From positions 248,001 to 312,000 of the forward strand of contig NZ_VLTK01000002.1 of assembly GCF_007558825.1 (NCBI RefSeq): DNA of 64,000 nt, in the 5' to 3' direction. This document shows, piece after piece, positions 36,796 through 46,415 of this stretch. Made by a program: the position numbers and the translations under genes. The stretch is from Brevibacterium aurantiacum (GTDB lineage: Bacteria; Actinomycetota; Actinomycetes; Actinomycetales; Brevibacteriaceae). Position 1 is the stretch's first letter, and each line of letters starts with the position of its first letter. The notes beneath the pieces are model-generated. The model saw only the letters and a program-made list of their open reading frames with translations, was not told the origin of the DNA and made no database searches.

Positions 36796-38076
36796 GTGAC
36801 AGAACCCGGATCCTCGGCGACCGCACTCGGCTGGACTGAGGACGGAGCCCAACGATCGGCGACCTGGCATTCGGAGAACCAGTCGGCCGCCCCGGCACAG
36901 GTGACGGTCATCAGCGACGACATCGCCGCCGATGCCGCCTACCGGCTGGCCCGGTCGGGGACCGGGCTGCTGTGGCGCGGGGACTATCACAACGGCCGTC
37001 AGCTGCTGCAGGCGATGGACCGCCGTTTCAAACGCCACAGTGCCCGCCACGGCGGCGGCAAACATGGAGCCGGCAAGCGCGCTGGCCGCAAGCTGGGCAA
37101 CCCGGGCGGCGGTGATGCTGGAGGACCGAGCGATGCAGGAGGCCCCGGCGGTGCGGCTGCCTTTCAAGCACAGCGTCGATACATTGCTCAACGAGCCCGT
37201 CTGCTTGGTGCACTGATCGTCGAACTCGACGGCGACTACCTGCTGAACCTGCGCCGAGCTCCCGATGTGAGCTTGGCCTGCGAGGCCGCCTACGGCCCGT
37301 CGACGGGACCGATGTGCGTCTCGCTGACCGAGCTGAACGGGGTGCTCAGCGCCTACCAGTGGCAGCTCAAGGGCGTGGCCATCCCCGCCCTCGGCGAGGA
37401 CATCCACCCGAGATATGGTGTGTTCTCCCCGATCCGCGGCGAATACGTCGACCTCGTCGCCCAGACGCCGTTTCCCGAGTCCGGCACCGGCAGCTCCTCC
37501 GCACCGAAGTCACCCACGTCGACCTCTTCTGCACCGAAGACGGCCTTCGACCTCGGCACAGGCACCGGCGTCCTCGCCGCTGTGCTGTTGCGCCGCGGTG
37601 TCGAACGGGTCGTGGCCACGGACATCAATCCGCGCGCGGTCACGTGTGCCCAAGAGAATCTGGACCGCCTCGGTCTCGCTTCGTCCGCCGAGGTGGTCAA
37701 GGCCGATCTCTTCCCGCAGGGACGCGCCGACCTCATCGTGTGCAACCCGCCGTGGCTGCCTGCCCGTCCGACGTCCGCCCTCGAGGCCGGCATCTACGAC
37801 CCGGGATCCGATGTGCTCCACCGCTTCATCGACGGGCTGGCTGCGCATCTGAGCCCGTCGGGCGAGGGATGGCTGATTCTGTCCGATCTTGCCGAGCGTC
37901 TTGGCCTGCGGACCCGAGAAGAACTGCTCGAACGCATCACCGCTGCCCGCCTGCGAGTCCACGATCGGCACGATACGACCCCGCGCCACCCCCGTGCCTC
38001 GGATCCCGGGGACGAACTCCACAGGGCCCGCAGCGCCGAGGTCACCTCGCTGTGGCGCATACGACTCTCCGACTGA
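36796..38076 (+). CDS. HemK/PrmC-like class I SAM-dependent methyltransferase with extended N-terminus
   Basis: The protein has 426 residues from a GTG with GAGGAAC upstream. The SAM-binding motif is AFDLGTGTGVLAAVLLRRG (about 250-270), then VVATDINPRAV, and the catalytic NPPW loop in LIVCNPPWLPARP, the signature of N6-adenine/glutamine-type small methyltransferases. The first 240 residues are a separate region with a charged KHGAGKRAGRKLG insert. It is too large for PrmC alone. A similar DUF7059/RsmC-like arrangement exists in actinobacteria, probably for rRNA or tRNA modification. Target unknown. It precedes purK by 54 bp. Confidence 0.75.
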   Translation: MTEPGSSATALGWTEDGAQRSATWHSENQSAAPAQVTVISDDIAADAAYRLARSGTGLLWRGDYHNGRQLLQAMDRRFKRHSARHGGGKHGAGKRAGRKLGNPGGGDAGGPSDAGGPGGAAAFQAQRRYIAQRARLLGALIVELDGDYLLNLRRAPDVSLACEAAYGPSTGPMCVSLTELNGVLSAYQWQLKGVAIPALGEDIHPRYGVFSPIRGEYVDLVAQTPFPESGTGSSSAPKSPTSTSSAPKTAFDLGTGTGVLAAVLLRRGVERVVATDINPRAVTCAQENLDRLGLASSAEVVKADLFPQGRADLIVCNPPWLPARPTSALEAGIYDPGSDVLHRFIDGLAAHLSPSGEGWLILSDLAERLGLRTREELLERITAARLRVHDRHDTTPRHPRASDPGDELHRARSAEVTSLWRIRLSD

Positions 38077-38130
38077 GGGCAGGACTCGCATGCTGAACCT
38101 GTGCGCCTCATGTCCGCGGCGGACGATAGG

Positions 38131-39375
38131 ATGGCGAACGTGACTTTTCCTCGTGTTGGTGTCATTGGCGGCGGCCAATTGGCACGTATGCTTGCCCCTG
38201 CCGCAGAAGCCCTCGGCATCCGCTTCTCGGTCCTCGCCGAGACCGCTGATGCTCCGGCCACACAGGTCATCAATGAGGTGAGCGTCGGAGACTATACGGA
38301 CTTCGCGACCCTCAAGGCCTTCGCCGAGACGGTCGACGTGGTGACCTTCGACCATGAGCATGTTCCTCCCGAACATCTGCAGGCTCTCGCCGAGGCGGGC
38401 CATGTTGTCCGCCCGGGACCGCAGGCCCTCATCTTTGCTCAGGACAAGATCCTCATGCGCAGGAGAATGGACGAACTCGGCCTGCCGAACCCGGCCTGGG
38501 CAGAGATCACCTCGCGCACCGATGTCGAATCATTCGCGCAGCGAGTCGGATTCCCCTTTATCCTCAAGACGCCTCGCGGCGGCTATGACGGCAAGGGCGT
38601 GCGTGTCATCGACTCCATCGATGAGGCCGTGACCTGGCTCGACGAGGTCGGGCAGCTGCTCGCCGAGGAGAAGGTGGACTTCACCCGCGAGCTCGCCGTC
38701 ATGGTCGGACGCTCCCCGATGGGCCAGACTGCGGTGTGGCCAGTAGTTGAGACCTGGCAGCAGAACGGCGTGTGCAAGGAAGCCATTGCTCCCGCACCGG
38801 GACTGGCAGCAGGCAAATCCAGAGAGATCACCGAGGCGATCCTCAAGGTCGCCGGTGCTCTCGACGTCACCGGTGTGATGGCGATGGAGTTGTTCGAGAC
38901 CGCCGATGGCTTCCTCATCAACGAATTTGCGATGCGTCCCCACAACACCGGTCACTGGACCCAGGATGGGGCCGTCACCAGCCAGTTCGAACAGCATCTT
39001 CGCGCGGTCCTCGACCTGCCCCTGGGCAGCCCTGCGGCCCGTGAGGACGTCTCTGTGATGGTCAACATCCTCGGCGCCGACCACGACGACCTCTACCACC
39101 CCTATCTGCATGTGATGGCCCACGACCCTGCGGTCAAGGTCCACCTCTACGGCAAGGGCGTGCGCCCGGGCCGTAAGGTCGGCCATGTCAACGCCTACGG
39201 ACGGGACGCGGATCTCGTACTGGCTCGCGCCCGTCATGCTGCGGACTTCATCGCCGGCATCGACATCAACCCGCATCCGCAGATGCCGGCCCCGGCAGAT
39301 CTCGACGCAAACACGACGCCATCGGCCGATGACTCCGCTGGCACTGCCGCCACCTCCAGCGACGAAAGGGCCTGA
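38131..39375 (+). CDS. purK: N5-carboxyaminoimidazole ribonucleotide synthase
   Basis: The protein has 414 residues. The ATP-grasp architecture is complete: [20 protein letters not shown] at the N-terminus, the ATP-binding loop [29 protein letters not shown] near the metal site, and GHVNAYG at the end. It makes N5-CAIR from AIR, bicarbonate and ATP in purine synthesis. The ATG at 38131 follows AGG with no gap, while a GTG at 38140 has AGGATGG five bases upstream, so the GTG may be the true start. purE follows one base after the stop. Confidence 0.95.
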   Translation: MANVTFPRVGVIGGGQLARMLAPAAEALGIRFSVLAETADAPATQVINEVSVGDYTDFATLKAFAETVDVVTFDHEHVPPEHLQALAEAGHVVRPGPQALIFAQDKILMRRRMDELGLPNPAWAEITSRTDVESFAQRVGFPFILKTPRGGYDGKGVRVIDSIDEAVTWLDEVGQLLAEEKVDFTRELAVMVGRSPMGQTAVWPVVETWQQNGVCKEAIAPAPGLAAGKSREITEAILKVAGALDVTGVMAMELFETADGFLINEFAMRPHNTGHWTQDGAVTSQFEQHLRAVLDLPLGSPAAREDVSVMVNILGADHDDLYHPYLHVMAHDPAVKVHLYGKGVRPGRKVGHVNAYGRDADLVLARARHAADFIAGIDINPHPQMPAPADLDANTTPSADDSAGTAATSSDERA

Positions 39376-39376
39376 T

Positions 39377-39985
39377 ATGCCTCCAACGAATGACGACGGA
39401 TCCACGGGCAACGAGAACTCCGCGGCCAGCCGGAACGCGGGGACCGCTTCGGCGCCGGGAGCTGCGGAATCGGGCGCAGCGGAATCAGACTCCGCTGTCG
39501 TCGGAATCGTCATGGGTTCGGACTCGGACTGGCCGACGATGAAGGCCGCGGCCGAGGCCCTCGACGAACTGGGCATCGGGTCGACCGCTGAGGTCGTCTC
39601 TGCCCACCGCATGCCCGAGGACATGGTCGAGTGGGCCAAGACCGCCGCAGACCGCGGCTTGCGCGTCATCATCGCCGGCGCCGGGGGAGCGGCCCATCTG
39701 CCCGGAATGATCGCCTCGATGACCTCGCTGCCCGTCATCGGCGTTCCCGTCCCGCTGAAATACCTCGACGGCATGGACTCCCTGCTCTCGATCGTGCAGA
39801 TGCCCGGAGGCGTCCCGGTGGCCACTGTCTCGATCGGCGGAGCCAAGAACGCAGGACTCCTCGCCGCCCGAATCCTCGGCGCCGGTGACACCGATGCAGC
39901 GGCGGCAATCCGCGGTCGACTCGACGAGCATCGAACCCAGCTGCGGCAGCTCGCTCTCGACAAAGGGCAGGCACTGCGGCGATAA
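39377..39985 (+). CDS. purE: N5-carboxyaminoimidazole ribonucleotide mutase
   Basis: The protein has 202 residues. PurE is usually 160-170, and here the extra is a 40-residue Ala/Ser/Glu-rich N-terminus of no obvious role. The core starts [16 protein letters not shown], followed by [26 protein letters not shown] and [25 protein letters not shown] with the catalytic His of AHRMP. It converts N5-CAIR to CAIR in the step after PurK. The gene starts one base after the purK stop, so they are one operon, and an acyl-CoA dehydrogenase follows as in Mycobacterium (purE-fadE25). Confidence 0.95.
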   Translation: MPPTNDDGSTGNENSAASRNAGTASAPGAAESGAAESDSAVVGIVMGSDSDWPTMKAAAEALDELGIGSTAEVVSAHRMPEDMVEWAKTAADRGLRVIIAGAGGAAHLPGMIASMTSLPVIGVPVPLKYLDGMDSLLSIVQMPGGVPVATVSIGGAKNAGLLAARILGAGDTDAAAAIRGRLDEHRTQLRQLALDKGQALRR

Positions 39986-40022
39986 TAGGGGTACTTAACG
40001 ATCGATCAGTAATAGGAGAATG

Positions 40023-41171
40023 ATGTTCGACCTCTACCAGCCCAGCGAAGAACACGAAGAGATCCGCGCCGCAGTGCGCAATGTCGTCGAGAAGAAGATC
40101 ACTCCCTTTGCCGCCGAGGTTGACGCCGATTCCCGCTACCCGCAGGAGGCCCACGACGCTCTGGTCGAGACCGACTTCTTCGCCGCCCACATCCCCGAAG
40201 AGCACGGCGGGATGGGCGCTGACGCGCTGGCAGTGGCCATCATCATCGAAGAGGTCGCACGTGGATGCGCTTCGTCATCACTGATCCCGGCCGTGAACAA
40301 GCTCGGCAGCATGCCGGTCCAGCTCGGCGGCAGCGAAGAGATCAAAGCGAAGTACTTCCCGCAGGTTGCTCGCGGTGAGGCTGGATTCTCCTATGGGCTC
40401 TCAGAACGCGAAGCCGGATCCGACACGGCCTCGATGAAGACCCGGGCAGTGGCCGATGGCGACGACTGGATCCTCAACGGTGTCAAGACCTGGATCACGA
40501 ACGCCGGAGTCTCCGACTATTACACCGTCATGGCCGTGACCGACCCGGACGGTGCGCGCGGCCGCAATATCTCCGCCTTCGTCGTCGAGAAGTCCGACGA
40601 GGGATTCACCTTCGGTGAGAAGGAACGCAAGCTCGGCATCAAGGGATCGCCGACGCGTGAACTCCTCTTCGACAATGTCCGTCTGCCCGGCGACCGCATC
40701 ATCGGTGACCCCGGTGAAGGACTGAAGATCGCTCTGCGGACTCTGGACCACACTCGCGTGACGATCGCCGCACAGGCCGTCGGCATCGCACAGGGCGCTT
40801 TGGACTACGCGGTGAACTATGTGAAGGAACGCCAGCAGTTCGGCAAGGCCATCGCGTCGAACCAGGGAGTCCAGTTCATGCTCGCGGACATGGGCATGAA
40901 GCTCGAAGCTGCTCGTTCGCTGACCTACACCGCTGCGGCCAAGAGCCAGCGCTTCGACGACGACCTCACCTATTTCGGAGCTGCAGCGAAGGCCTTCGCC
41001 TCGGACGCAGCCATGGAGATCACGACCGATGCCGTGCAGCTGCTCGGCGGTGCCGGTTATGTCGTCGATCATCCTGTCGAGCGGATGATGCGTGACGCGA
41101 AGATCACACAGATCTACGAAGGCACCAACCAGATCCAGCGCATGGTGATGGGGCGCAAGCTCATCGGCTGA
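40023..41171 (+). CDS. Acyl-CoA dehydrogenase (FadE25-like)
   Basis: The protein has 382 residues from the second ATG of ATGATG; AGGAG is one base from the first ATG and four from the second. The sequence has the ACAD signatures FSYGLSEREAGSDTASMKTRA and KTWITNAGVSDYY for substrate and FAD, and RQQFGKAIASNQGVQFMLADM. The catalytic base is Glu in QIYEGTNQIQR near residue 365. It oxidises an acyl-CoA in beta-oxidation. In M. tuberculosis the same place after purE is held by fadE25. A CGATCGATC palindrome-like run precedes the ribosome-binding site. Confidence 0.93.
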   Translation: MFDLYQPSEEHEEIRAAVRNVVEKKITPFAAEVDADSRYPQEAHDALVETDFFAAHIPEEHGGMGADALAVAIIIEEVARGCASSSLIPAVNKLGSMPVQLGGSEEIKAKYFPQVARGEAGFSYGLSEREAGSDTASMKTRAVADGDDWILNGVKTWITNAGVSDYYTVMAVTDPDGARGRNISAFVVEKSDEGFTFGEKERKLGIKGSPTRELLFDNVRLPGDRIIGDPGEGLKIALRTLDHTRVTIAAQAVGIAQGALDYAVNYVKERQQFGKAIASNQGVQFMLADMGMKLEAARSLTYTAAAKSQRFDDDLTYFGAAAKAFASDAAMEITTDAVQLLGGAGYVVDHPVERMMRDAKITQIYEGTNQIQRMVMGRKLIG

Positions 41172-41477
41172 GGCCAGACCCGCCTAGGCTGTGAGAGACC
41201 AGGCTTCGAGGAAGACGGCCATCGCTTATGGGCGGTGGCCGTCTTCGAGCCTGTGCTCCCACACTGAGGTCCACAGATCACGTGGCTGTGATCAAGTACA
41301 CCTGCGATGACGCGACATGCGCAGGGCAAATGTGCCGGAATCCCAGGTTCGCACGCGCCACAATGGATGAACACAGTGGACTCTCCAGAAGGTTTGGCAC
41401 AGTAGTCTGTGTCGCCGCGGTCTTCAGGTCCGCGCGGGTGGCCATAACAGCAACGAGCGCGAGGTAAAGGTAGGTCA
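41172..41477. other. 306-bp intergenic region before the LCP gene
   Basis: It holds the terminator at 41202-41250. The rest (about 41251-41460) is promoter sequence for the LCP gene, whose start is preceded by AGGTAAAGGTAGG at 41461-41473. I see no gene here. Confidence 0.6.
41202..41250 (+). terminator. Strong hairpin terminator after the acyl-CoA dehydrogenase gene
   Basis: GAAGACGGCCA (41211-41221) pairs with TGGCCGTCTTC (41236-41246), 11 bp with a 14-nt loop, and an outer AGGCT/AGCCT pair extends it across a bulge. No T-tract follows, as in many actinobacterial terminators. Confidence 0.8.
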
Positions 41478-42998
41478 GTGGCAGAAACGAGATATGTCGA
41501 CCCCATTCATCACCCGTCGTACGCTTCACAGCCGACGAGGGATGTACGGGCGTGGATTCTTCTCCTCGTCACGGTACTCATTCCCGGGGGAGTGCAGCTG
41601 CTGTTCCGGTCTCGTCGCTGGGCCAAGATCTCGCTGTCGATCACCGCAATCACCTGGATCCTCGCGATCATTGCTCTGATCGTGATTCTCATCGACAAGA
41701 AGTTCCTCTTCACGATCGGCACGAACCCCTTCCTGCTGACGTTCCTCACAATCTGGCTGCCGGTCATCGCCGTCAACTGGATCGTGTGCCTCTTCGACAC
41801 CTTGCGCCGGATCAAGCTGGTCACACTGTCCGCGAGGGCACGCAAACGCTTCCTCGCCGCGTTCTGCGCCCTGGTCCTCGTCGTTGTCGGCCCGCTGGCC
41901 TGGGGCACGACCCTGCTGGACTCCCAGCGCGGATTGATGGCTGACCTCTTCGCCTCCGGGAAAGCCGCGAAGCCCGTCGACGGTCGCTACAACATCCTTC
42001 TCCTCGGCTCAGACGCCGGCAAGGGGCGCACCGGCATCCGCCCGGATTCGCTGTCTTTGGTCTCGATCGATGCGAAGACCGGCAAGACGGTCATCGTCGG
42101 CCTTCCGCGCAATATGGAGAACGTGCCGTTCCCCGAGGACTCGCCGTTGCACCAGTACTACCCGCAGGGGTACAACTGCGGCGACGAGTGCCTGCTCAAC
42201 GCGGTCTTCCAGCAAGGTGAGCGACACAAGGACGAGTTCGAGAACCCGAAACGAGCAGGTGAGCAGGCCACGATGGATGCCACCTCCGCGATCACCGGCC
42301 TCGAAGTCCAGTACTTCGCCATGGTCAACCTCAAGGGATTCGAGAGCCTCATCGACTCCCTGGGCGGAATCACCCTCGTCTCCGGTAAACGGGTGCCGAT
42401 CTCTTCGAAGGTCGATCCAAACACGGGCGAGCATGGCCCGGTCAAGGGGTGGATCGAGCCGGGCAAGCAGAAACTCGACGGCTTCCACGCTCTGTGGTTT
42501 GCCCGCTCCCGTGAGTTCTCCAGCGACTACGAGCGGATGGTCCGGCAGCGCTGCGTGCAGACAGCGATGGTCAAACAGCTCGATCCCGCCACCGTTCTGA
42601 CTCGGTACCAGGAGATCGCCAAGGCCACCCCAGGAGCGCTGGCGACGGACATTCCCTCTTCCGAGGTGGACGACTTCGTGGACCTGGCCCTGAAGGTCAA
42701 GTCGCAGAAGATCGAGTCGCTTGACCTCACTCCGCCCAACGTGACACCATCACAGCCTGACTTCGACGCCGCGAGGTCCTTGATTGCGGACACGATCGAA
42801 AAATCATCCCAGGATGCTGAGAAGGACAAGGACGCCCAGAGCGCCCCTGGCGATACGTCCGGAGCCGTTGCAGGGGTGAATGCGAGCCGTGGGCTCACAG
42901 CCGGAAGCACCACCCAGGTCAATGCGCAAAGTGGTAGTGAAGACGGCTCTGACGAGGGCGAAGAGAGCGCAGAGAGAGCCATCTGCTACGTGCCCTGA
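41478..42998 (+). CDS. LytR-CpsA-Psr (LCP) family cell-wall glycopolymer ligase
   Basis: The protein has 506 residues from a GTG. Four hydrophobic segments lie in residues 23-150, which is more than the usual single LCP anchor. The LCP catalytic domain (about 165-385) contains ILLLGSDAGKGRTGIRPDSLSLVSIDAKTG, IVGLPRNMENVPFP, and the arginine pair of WFARSREFSSDYERMVRQR that binds pyrophosphate. The last 100 residues are Ser/Asp/Glu-rich and disordered. LCP enzymes attach polymers such as arabinogalactan or teichoic acids from polyprenyl-PP carriers to peptidoglycan at the outer membrane face. Here the hydrolase/NlpC protein follows, which fits a wall-assembly role. Confidence 0.92.
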   Translation: MAETRYVDPIHHPSYASQPTRDVRAWILLLVTVLIPGGVQLLFRSRRWAKISLSITAITWILAIIALIVILIDKKFLFTIGTNPFLLTFLTIWLPVIAVNWIVCLFDTLRRIKLVTLSARARKRFLAAFCALVLVVVGPLAWGTTLLDSQRGLMADLFASGKAAKPVDGRYNILLLGSDAGKGRTGIRPDSLSLVSIDAKTGKTVIVGLPRNMENVPFPEDSPLHQYYPQGYNCGDECLLNAVFQQGERHKDEFENPKRAGEQATMDATSAITGLEVQYFAMVNLKGFESLIDSLGGITLVSGKRVPISSKVDPNTGEHGPVKGWIEPGKQKLDGFHALWFARSREFSSDYERMVRQRCVQTAMVKQLDPATVLTRYQEIAKATPGALATDIPSSEVDDFVDLALKVKSQKIESLDLTPPNVTPSQPDFDAARSLIADTIEKSSQDAEKDKDAQSAPGDTSGAVAGVNASRGLTAGSTTQVNAQSGSEDGSDEGEESAERAICYVP

Positions 42999-43261
42999 GA
43001 TGTCGATCACCCAGCCGAGCTTGTGCGCCGACCGTGCGAAGCAGGGAATTTCGGAGGATTCTGGGAAAAACTTTCCCTCGGTGTGTCCCTTGCAAACGCT
43101 GGGAACCACACCGGTGTAATTTGGTTATTTTGTTATTTGGCTAGTCTGACACGCCGTATATGTGTAACAATTTTGAGATGTTGGGATTACCCACCGTCCT
43201 ACCAACGGTGAGATGATTCCAGGGCCTGAACTTCCCTGACTTCCTCGAAAAGGCTGTAACG
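42999..43261. other. 263-bp AT-rich leader of the wall hydrolase
   Basis: Two GTTATTT copies at 43124-43130 and 43132-43138 lie in an unusually AT-rich stretch (43115-43180). This region must hold the promoter; no clear -35/-10 pair is outstanding. I see no recognised riboswitch. A CTGACTTCC... run before the ATG has AAAAGGC as a possible ribosome-binding site (43245-43251). Confidence 0.45.
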
Positions 43262-46060
43262 ATGAAATACTTATTGCCCACAGTCGCGGGCTGCGCTTCA
43301 GTCGCACTCGTCGGCACCTTAGCGGTCACGGCACCGACTGCCTTCGCGGCGTCGACTGAGCCGGAAGTGACCCAAGAGGCGCTGAGCGTGAGCGAAGACG
43401 GACTCAACGTCCCCGGCGCCCGTGATTCCAGTGACTCCTCTGCCAACGTCGCCAATCAGAGCGCAACCAGCAACCTGCCGAACATCTTCAAATCGCAGAC
43501 CGCTGCCGCCTCGACACAGGTGCCAGCAGTCGTCAACGCGAGTTCGGGCGCCTCGGCTGCTGCCGGTTCCACAGGGTCGGTCAACCCCGTCTCTGCAGGA
43601 CTGTCCGCACCTGAGGGTGAGAGCGAAGCCGCTGAATCGGAAGCCTCCACCCCGAAGGCTGACCCATCGGCACCCGCTGAAGACTCCGAGAAGAAGGATG
43701 ACGCGTCCGAGGACGCGAAGTCCGAGGGCTCTGAATCATCGGAGGAGTCGAAGGACAGCGACGATATCTCGGGCTCGGTGCGTCAGAAGACCGAAGACGG
43801 CGTCAACATCGCGCTGATCTCCGACGTCCTCGACGTTCCATCCAAAAACCCCAGCCTGATCGGCTTCACCTTCTCCGAGTCGACGTCCAACATCCGCATC
43901 CAGATCCGTGTCAAGAGCGGATCTGATTGGGGCAGCTGGGAGTCGCTCGACGAGGAGAAGCAGGAGCAGGCGAAGAACGAGGGTTCCGAACCTTTCACCG
44001 TCAACAGGGCCTCCGGTGTGCAGATGCGCATTCTGGGCGACAAGGCACCCAGCGATGCCGAACTCGTTCTCGTCGATCCGAAGCAGAATCCCAATGATGC
44101 TGCGGCCGTGGCCGAAAACGCCCCGGTGGAGATCGAGCCGCAGAGCTCCGATCCGTCCGAAAGCGCAGCAGACACCTCAGAGACGACACCCGGCTCGACT
44201 GAGGCTGCCGCGAGCACCGAGACTGTGGCTGCATCAGGTCAGGCCTCGGTCACCAATCAGAACTACGTACCGGGATCCTCGTCCACGAACAACGTGGCCA
44301 AATCCGCCAAGGTACCGAAGCCGAAGATCGGCTCGCGCGATTCGTGGGGTGCCAAGGCATACAACGGCAGCCCCGACTACGCCAGCAGCGTCAAGCAGGC
44401 TGTCGTGCACCACACCGCCGGTTCGAACAGCTACTCGGCTGAAGACGTTCCCTCGGTCCTGCGCGGTATCCAGTCCTACCACCAGTCGGGTCGAGGCTGG
44501 GATGACATCGGATACAACGTCATCGCCGATAAGTACGGCCGTCTCTGGCATGCCCGCGGCGGCGACATCAAGAAGGCCGTCATCGGTGCTCACGTGGCCG
44601 GCCACAACTCCGGTACATTCGGCATCTCGGTGCTCGGCTCCTATGACAAGTCGGCCCCGCCGAAGAAGACCAGGGATGCTGTCGCCTCGGCGATTGCCTG
44701 GAAGCTGTCGCTCGATGGCGTCAAGCCGAGCAAGTCGACCGTCGTCGCGCACCGCGACCTCGCGAACACCAGCTGCCCCGGTGACGCCTTCTATTCCAAG
44801 ATGGGCGAGATCCGTTCAACTGTCACCGACATCATGAAGTCCGGCGATCTGCCGTCCGATGAGAAGAAGGACGACAAGAAGGACGACAAGAAGAAGGACG
44901 ATAAGAAAGACGACGGCAAGAAGGCAACGCCGAAGCCCAAGACTGCGATCGAGAAGTACGCCGCTGACCACAAGAAGGAACTCGGCAAGGCCACTGGCAA
45001 GGAACACGATGTCAAGGGCGTTGACGGAGCACGTGCTCGCTCCTACGAGAAGGGCAACGTCTTCTGGTCCAAGAAAACCGGTGCATACCACCTGACCGGA
45101 GCGATCAAGAACTCGTATAAGGGTGACGCTGTCACCCAGCTGGGCCTGCCCACCTCGCAAGAGAAGGGCGGCCTGAAGGGCGGGGGATCGGCGCAGTCGT
45201 TCCAGAAGGGCAAGATCTACTGGTCGAAGGACACCGGTGCTCACTACACCACCGGCACGCTCCTGAACTATTGGGGTGACAAAGGTACCGTCAAGGGCCA
45301 CCTTGGTTACCCCGCGTCGGACCCGGTGTACAAGGACGGACGAGGAGAGCAGCTGTTCGAAGGTGCCCGACTCGTCTGGGCCGAGGGCTATGGAACCACA
45401 GAGTTCTCGCCCACCGGAACCATTGAAGGCGGCGTAATCGACGACAATGGTCCGGGCGACACCGATGATGCCAATGCTTCCGGTGGTGCCGACGAGTCGG
45501 CACCACCGGGGGACAGCGCCACCGATGGCGGTTCGGCTGCAGACTCCGGGGAAGGTTCTACAGACGACAAAGACGCCAAGGGTGACGACAAGGATTCGAA
45601 GGACGATAAGTCCAAAGACGACGACAAGTCGGACAAGCCCAAGGATGACAAGAAGGACGATAAGTCCAAGGATGACGACAAACCGTCAAAGGCTGAGAAG
45701 ATCCAGGCTCAGCGTGACTCCATCGTCAGTGAGGCGAAGGCTCACCTCGGTGTGAAGTACGTCTGGGGCGGAACCTCACCGACAAAGGGCTGGGACTGCT
45801 CGGGCTACACCCAGTACGTCTACGCCAAGCACGGCATCAAACTGCCGCGCACCACCAGCCAGCAGCGCAACGCCGGCACGGTCATTCCTGCCAGTGAGGC
45901 CAAAGCAGGCGACATGATCTGGATCCCCGGCCACATCGGCATCATCTCTGAGACCAAGGGACAGATGTACGATGCGGGCTCGTCTCGGACGAACACGACG
46001 AAGCGCAGCTACAGCTGGATGCTCGATCGTGGAGCGAAGGTCATTCGCGTGGTCGGCTGA
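43262..46060 (+). CDS. Secreted peptidoglycan hydrolase: PGRP amidase, LGFP repeats and NlpC/P60 endopeptidase
   Basis: The protein has 932 residues. Signal peptide: residues 1-29 (MKYLLPTVAGCASVALVGTL... AFA-A). Residues 30-355 are low-complexity acidic sequence followed by a predicted beta domain. The amidase_2/PGRP domain spans about 360-515 with VVHHTAGSNSYSA and AHRDLANTSCPGD as zinc-ligand segments. LGFP repeats follow (about 560-715: GLPTSQEKGG, LGYPASDPVYKDGRG), joined by Lys/Asp-rich linkers. The C-terminal NlpC/P60 domain has C846 in WDCSGYTQYVYAK and His in PGHIGII. One protein therefore has two cell-wall cuts: the NAM-L-Ala bond and the stem peptide. LGFP modules probably bind the envelope. 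Confidence 0.92.
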   Translation: MKYLLPTVAGCASVALVGTLAVTAPTAFAASTEPEVTQEALSVSEDGLNVPGARDSSDSSANVANQSATSNLPNIFKSQTAAASTQVPAVVNASSGASAAAGSTGSVNPVSAGLSAPEGESEAAESEASTPKADPSAPAEDSEKKDDASEDAKSEGSESSEESKDSDDISGSVRQKTEDGVNIALISDVLDVPSKNPSLIGFTFSESTSNIRIQIRVKSGSDWGSWESLDEEKQEQAKNEGSEPFTVNRASGVQMRILGDKAPSDAELVLVDPKQNPNDAAAVAENAPVEIEPQSSDPSESAADTSETTPGSTEAAASTETVAASGQASVTNQNYVPGSSSTNNVAKSAKVPKPKIGSRDSWGAKAYNGSPDYASSVKQAVVHHTAGSNSYSAEDVPSVLRGIQSYHQSGRGWDDIGYNVIADKYGRLWHARGGDIKKAVIGAHVAGHNSGTFGISVLGSYDKSAPPKKTRDAVASAIAWKLSLDGVKPSKSTVVAHRDLANTSCPGDAFYSKMGEIRSTVTDIMKSGDLPSDEKKDDKKDDKKKDDKKDDGKKATPKPKTAIEKYAADHKKELGKATGKEHDVKGVDGARARSYEKGNVFWSKKTGAYHLTGAIKNSYKGDAVTQLGLPTSQEKGGLKGGGSAQSFQKGKIYWSKDTGAHYTTGTLLNYWGDKGTVKGHLGYPASDPVYKDGRGEQLFEGARLVWAEGYGTTEFSPTGTIEGGVIDDNGPGDTDDANASGGADESAPPGDSATDGGSAADSGEGSTDDKDAKGDDKDSKDDKSKDDDKSDKPKDDKKDDKSKDDDKPSKAEKIQAQRDSIVSEAKAHLGVKYVWGGTSPTKGWDCSGYTQYVYAKHGIKLPRTTSQQRNAGTVIPASEAKAGDMIWIPGHIGIISETKGQMYDAGSSRTNTTKRSYSWMLDRGAKVIRVVG

Positions 46061-46079
46061 CGGCAGCACGGTGACATCG

Positions 46080-46096
46080 GCCGAGTCAGACTCGGC
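46080..46096. terminator. Palindrome GCCGAGTCAGACTCGGC, possible part of tandem terminator
   Basis: Eight-base arms around one central A directly after the hydrolase gene stop. A usable hairpin would be GCCGAG-TCAGA-CTCGGC. The larger terminator follows at 46107. Confidence 0.5.
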
Positions 46097-46106
46097 AGAG
46101 AGTCCC

Positions 46107-46153
46107 AATGCCTCGCGGTCGGTTCTGGAAAGAACCGGCCGCGAGGCATTTTC
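46107..46153 (+). terminator. Rho-independent terminator of the wall hydrolase gene
   Basis: AATGCCTCGCGG pairs with CCGCGAGGCATT, and CGGTTCT with AGAACCG inside, for a 20-bp stem with one T-G and a GGAA tetraloop (46127-46130), followed by TTTTCT. This is a textbook terminator. Confidence 0.92.
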
Positions 46154-46415
46154 TGGTCCGGTTCACCTGCGACTTGGGCCCGGATATCCATAGACTCTCT
46201 TTGCAGCTGGCCCGTCTGTCTCGTGCGGTCAGCCTCATGTGCCGCTCCACGGGCCCCTGACTACGCGGTGAACAACAGATGTCCTTGCCTGAACAGTCAG
46301 TGAAGCCACTTGGGAAAACCCTGATCTGTCAAGATAGACGCGCTAACGTGGAGAAACACGCACGGCAAATGCATGTGTGTTCATCCGAACAGTCCAGCCG
46401 AAGGGGACCAAGACA

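Larger units (their letters stand above)
46061..46415. other. 355-bp intergenic region with tandem terminators before manA
   Basis: The first 95 bp hold two hairpins (46080-46096, 46107-46153). The remaining stretch has no gene; manA begins at a GTG at 46416 preceded by AAGGGGA. Confidence 0.65.

Noticed and set aside
38101..38130. Ten extra codons before PurK
   Set aside because: The PurK family starts near VGVIGGG. The extra residues MRLMSAADDR have no support and the ribosome-binding site lies inside them.
43000..43261. Possible c-di-AMP (ydaO-type) riboswitch before the wall hydrolase
   Set aside because: Riboswitches of this class control such genes in other actinobacteria, but I cannot see the conserved core elements here. 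A covariance search would decide.
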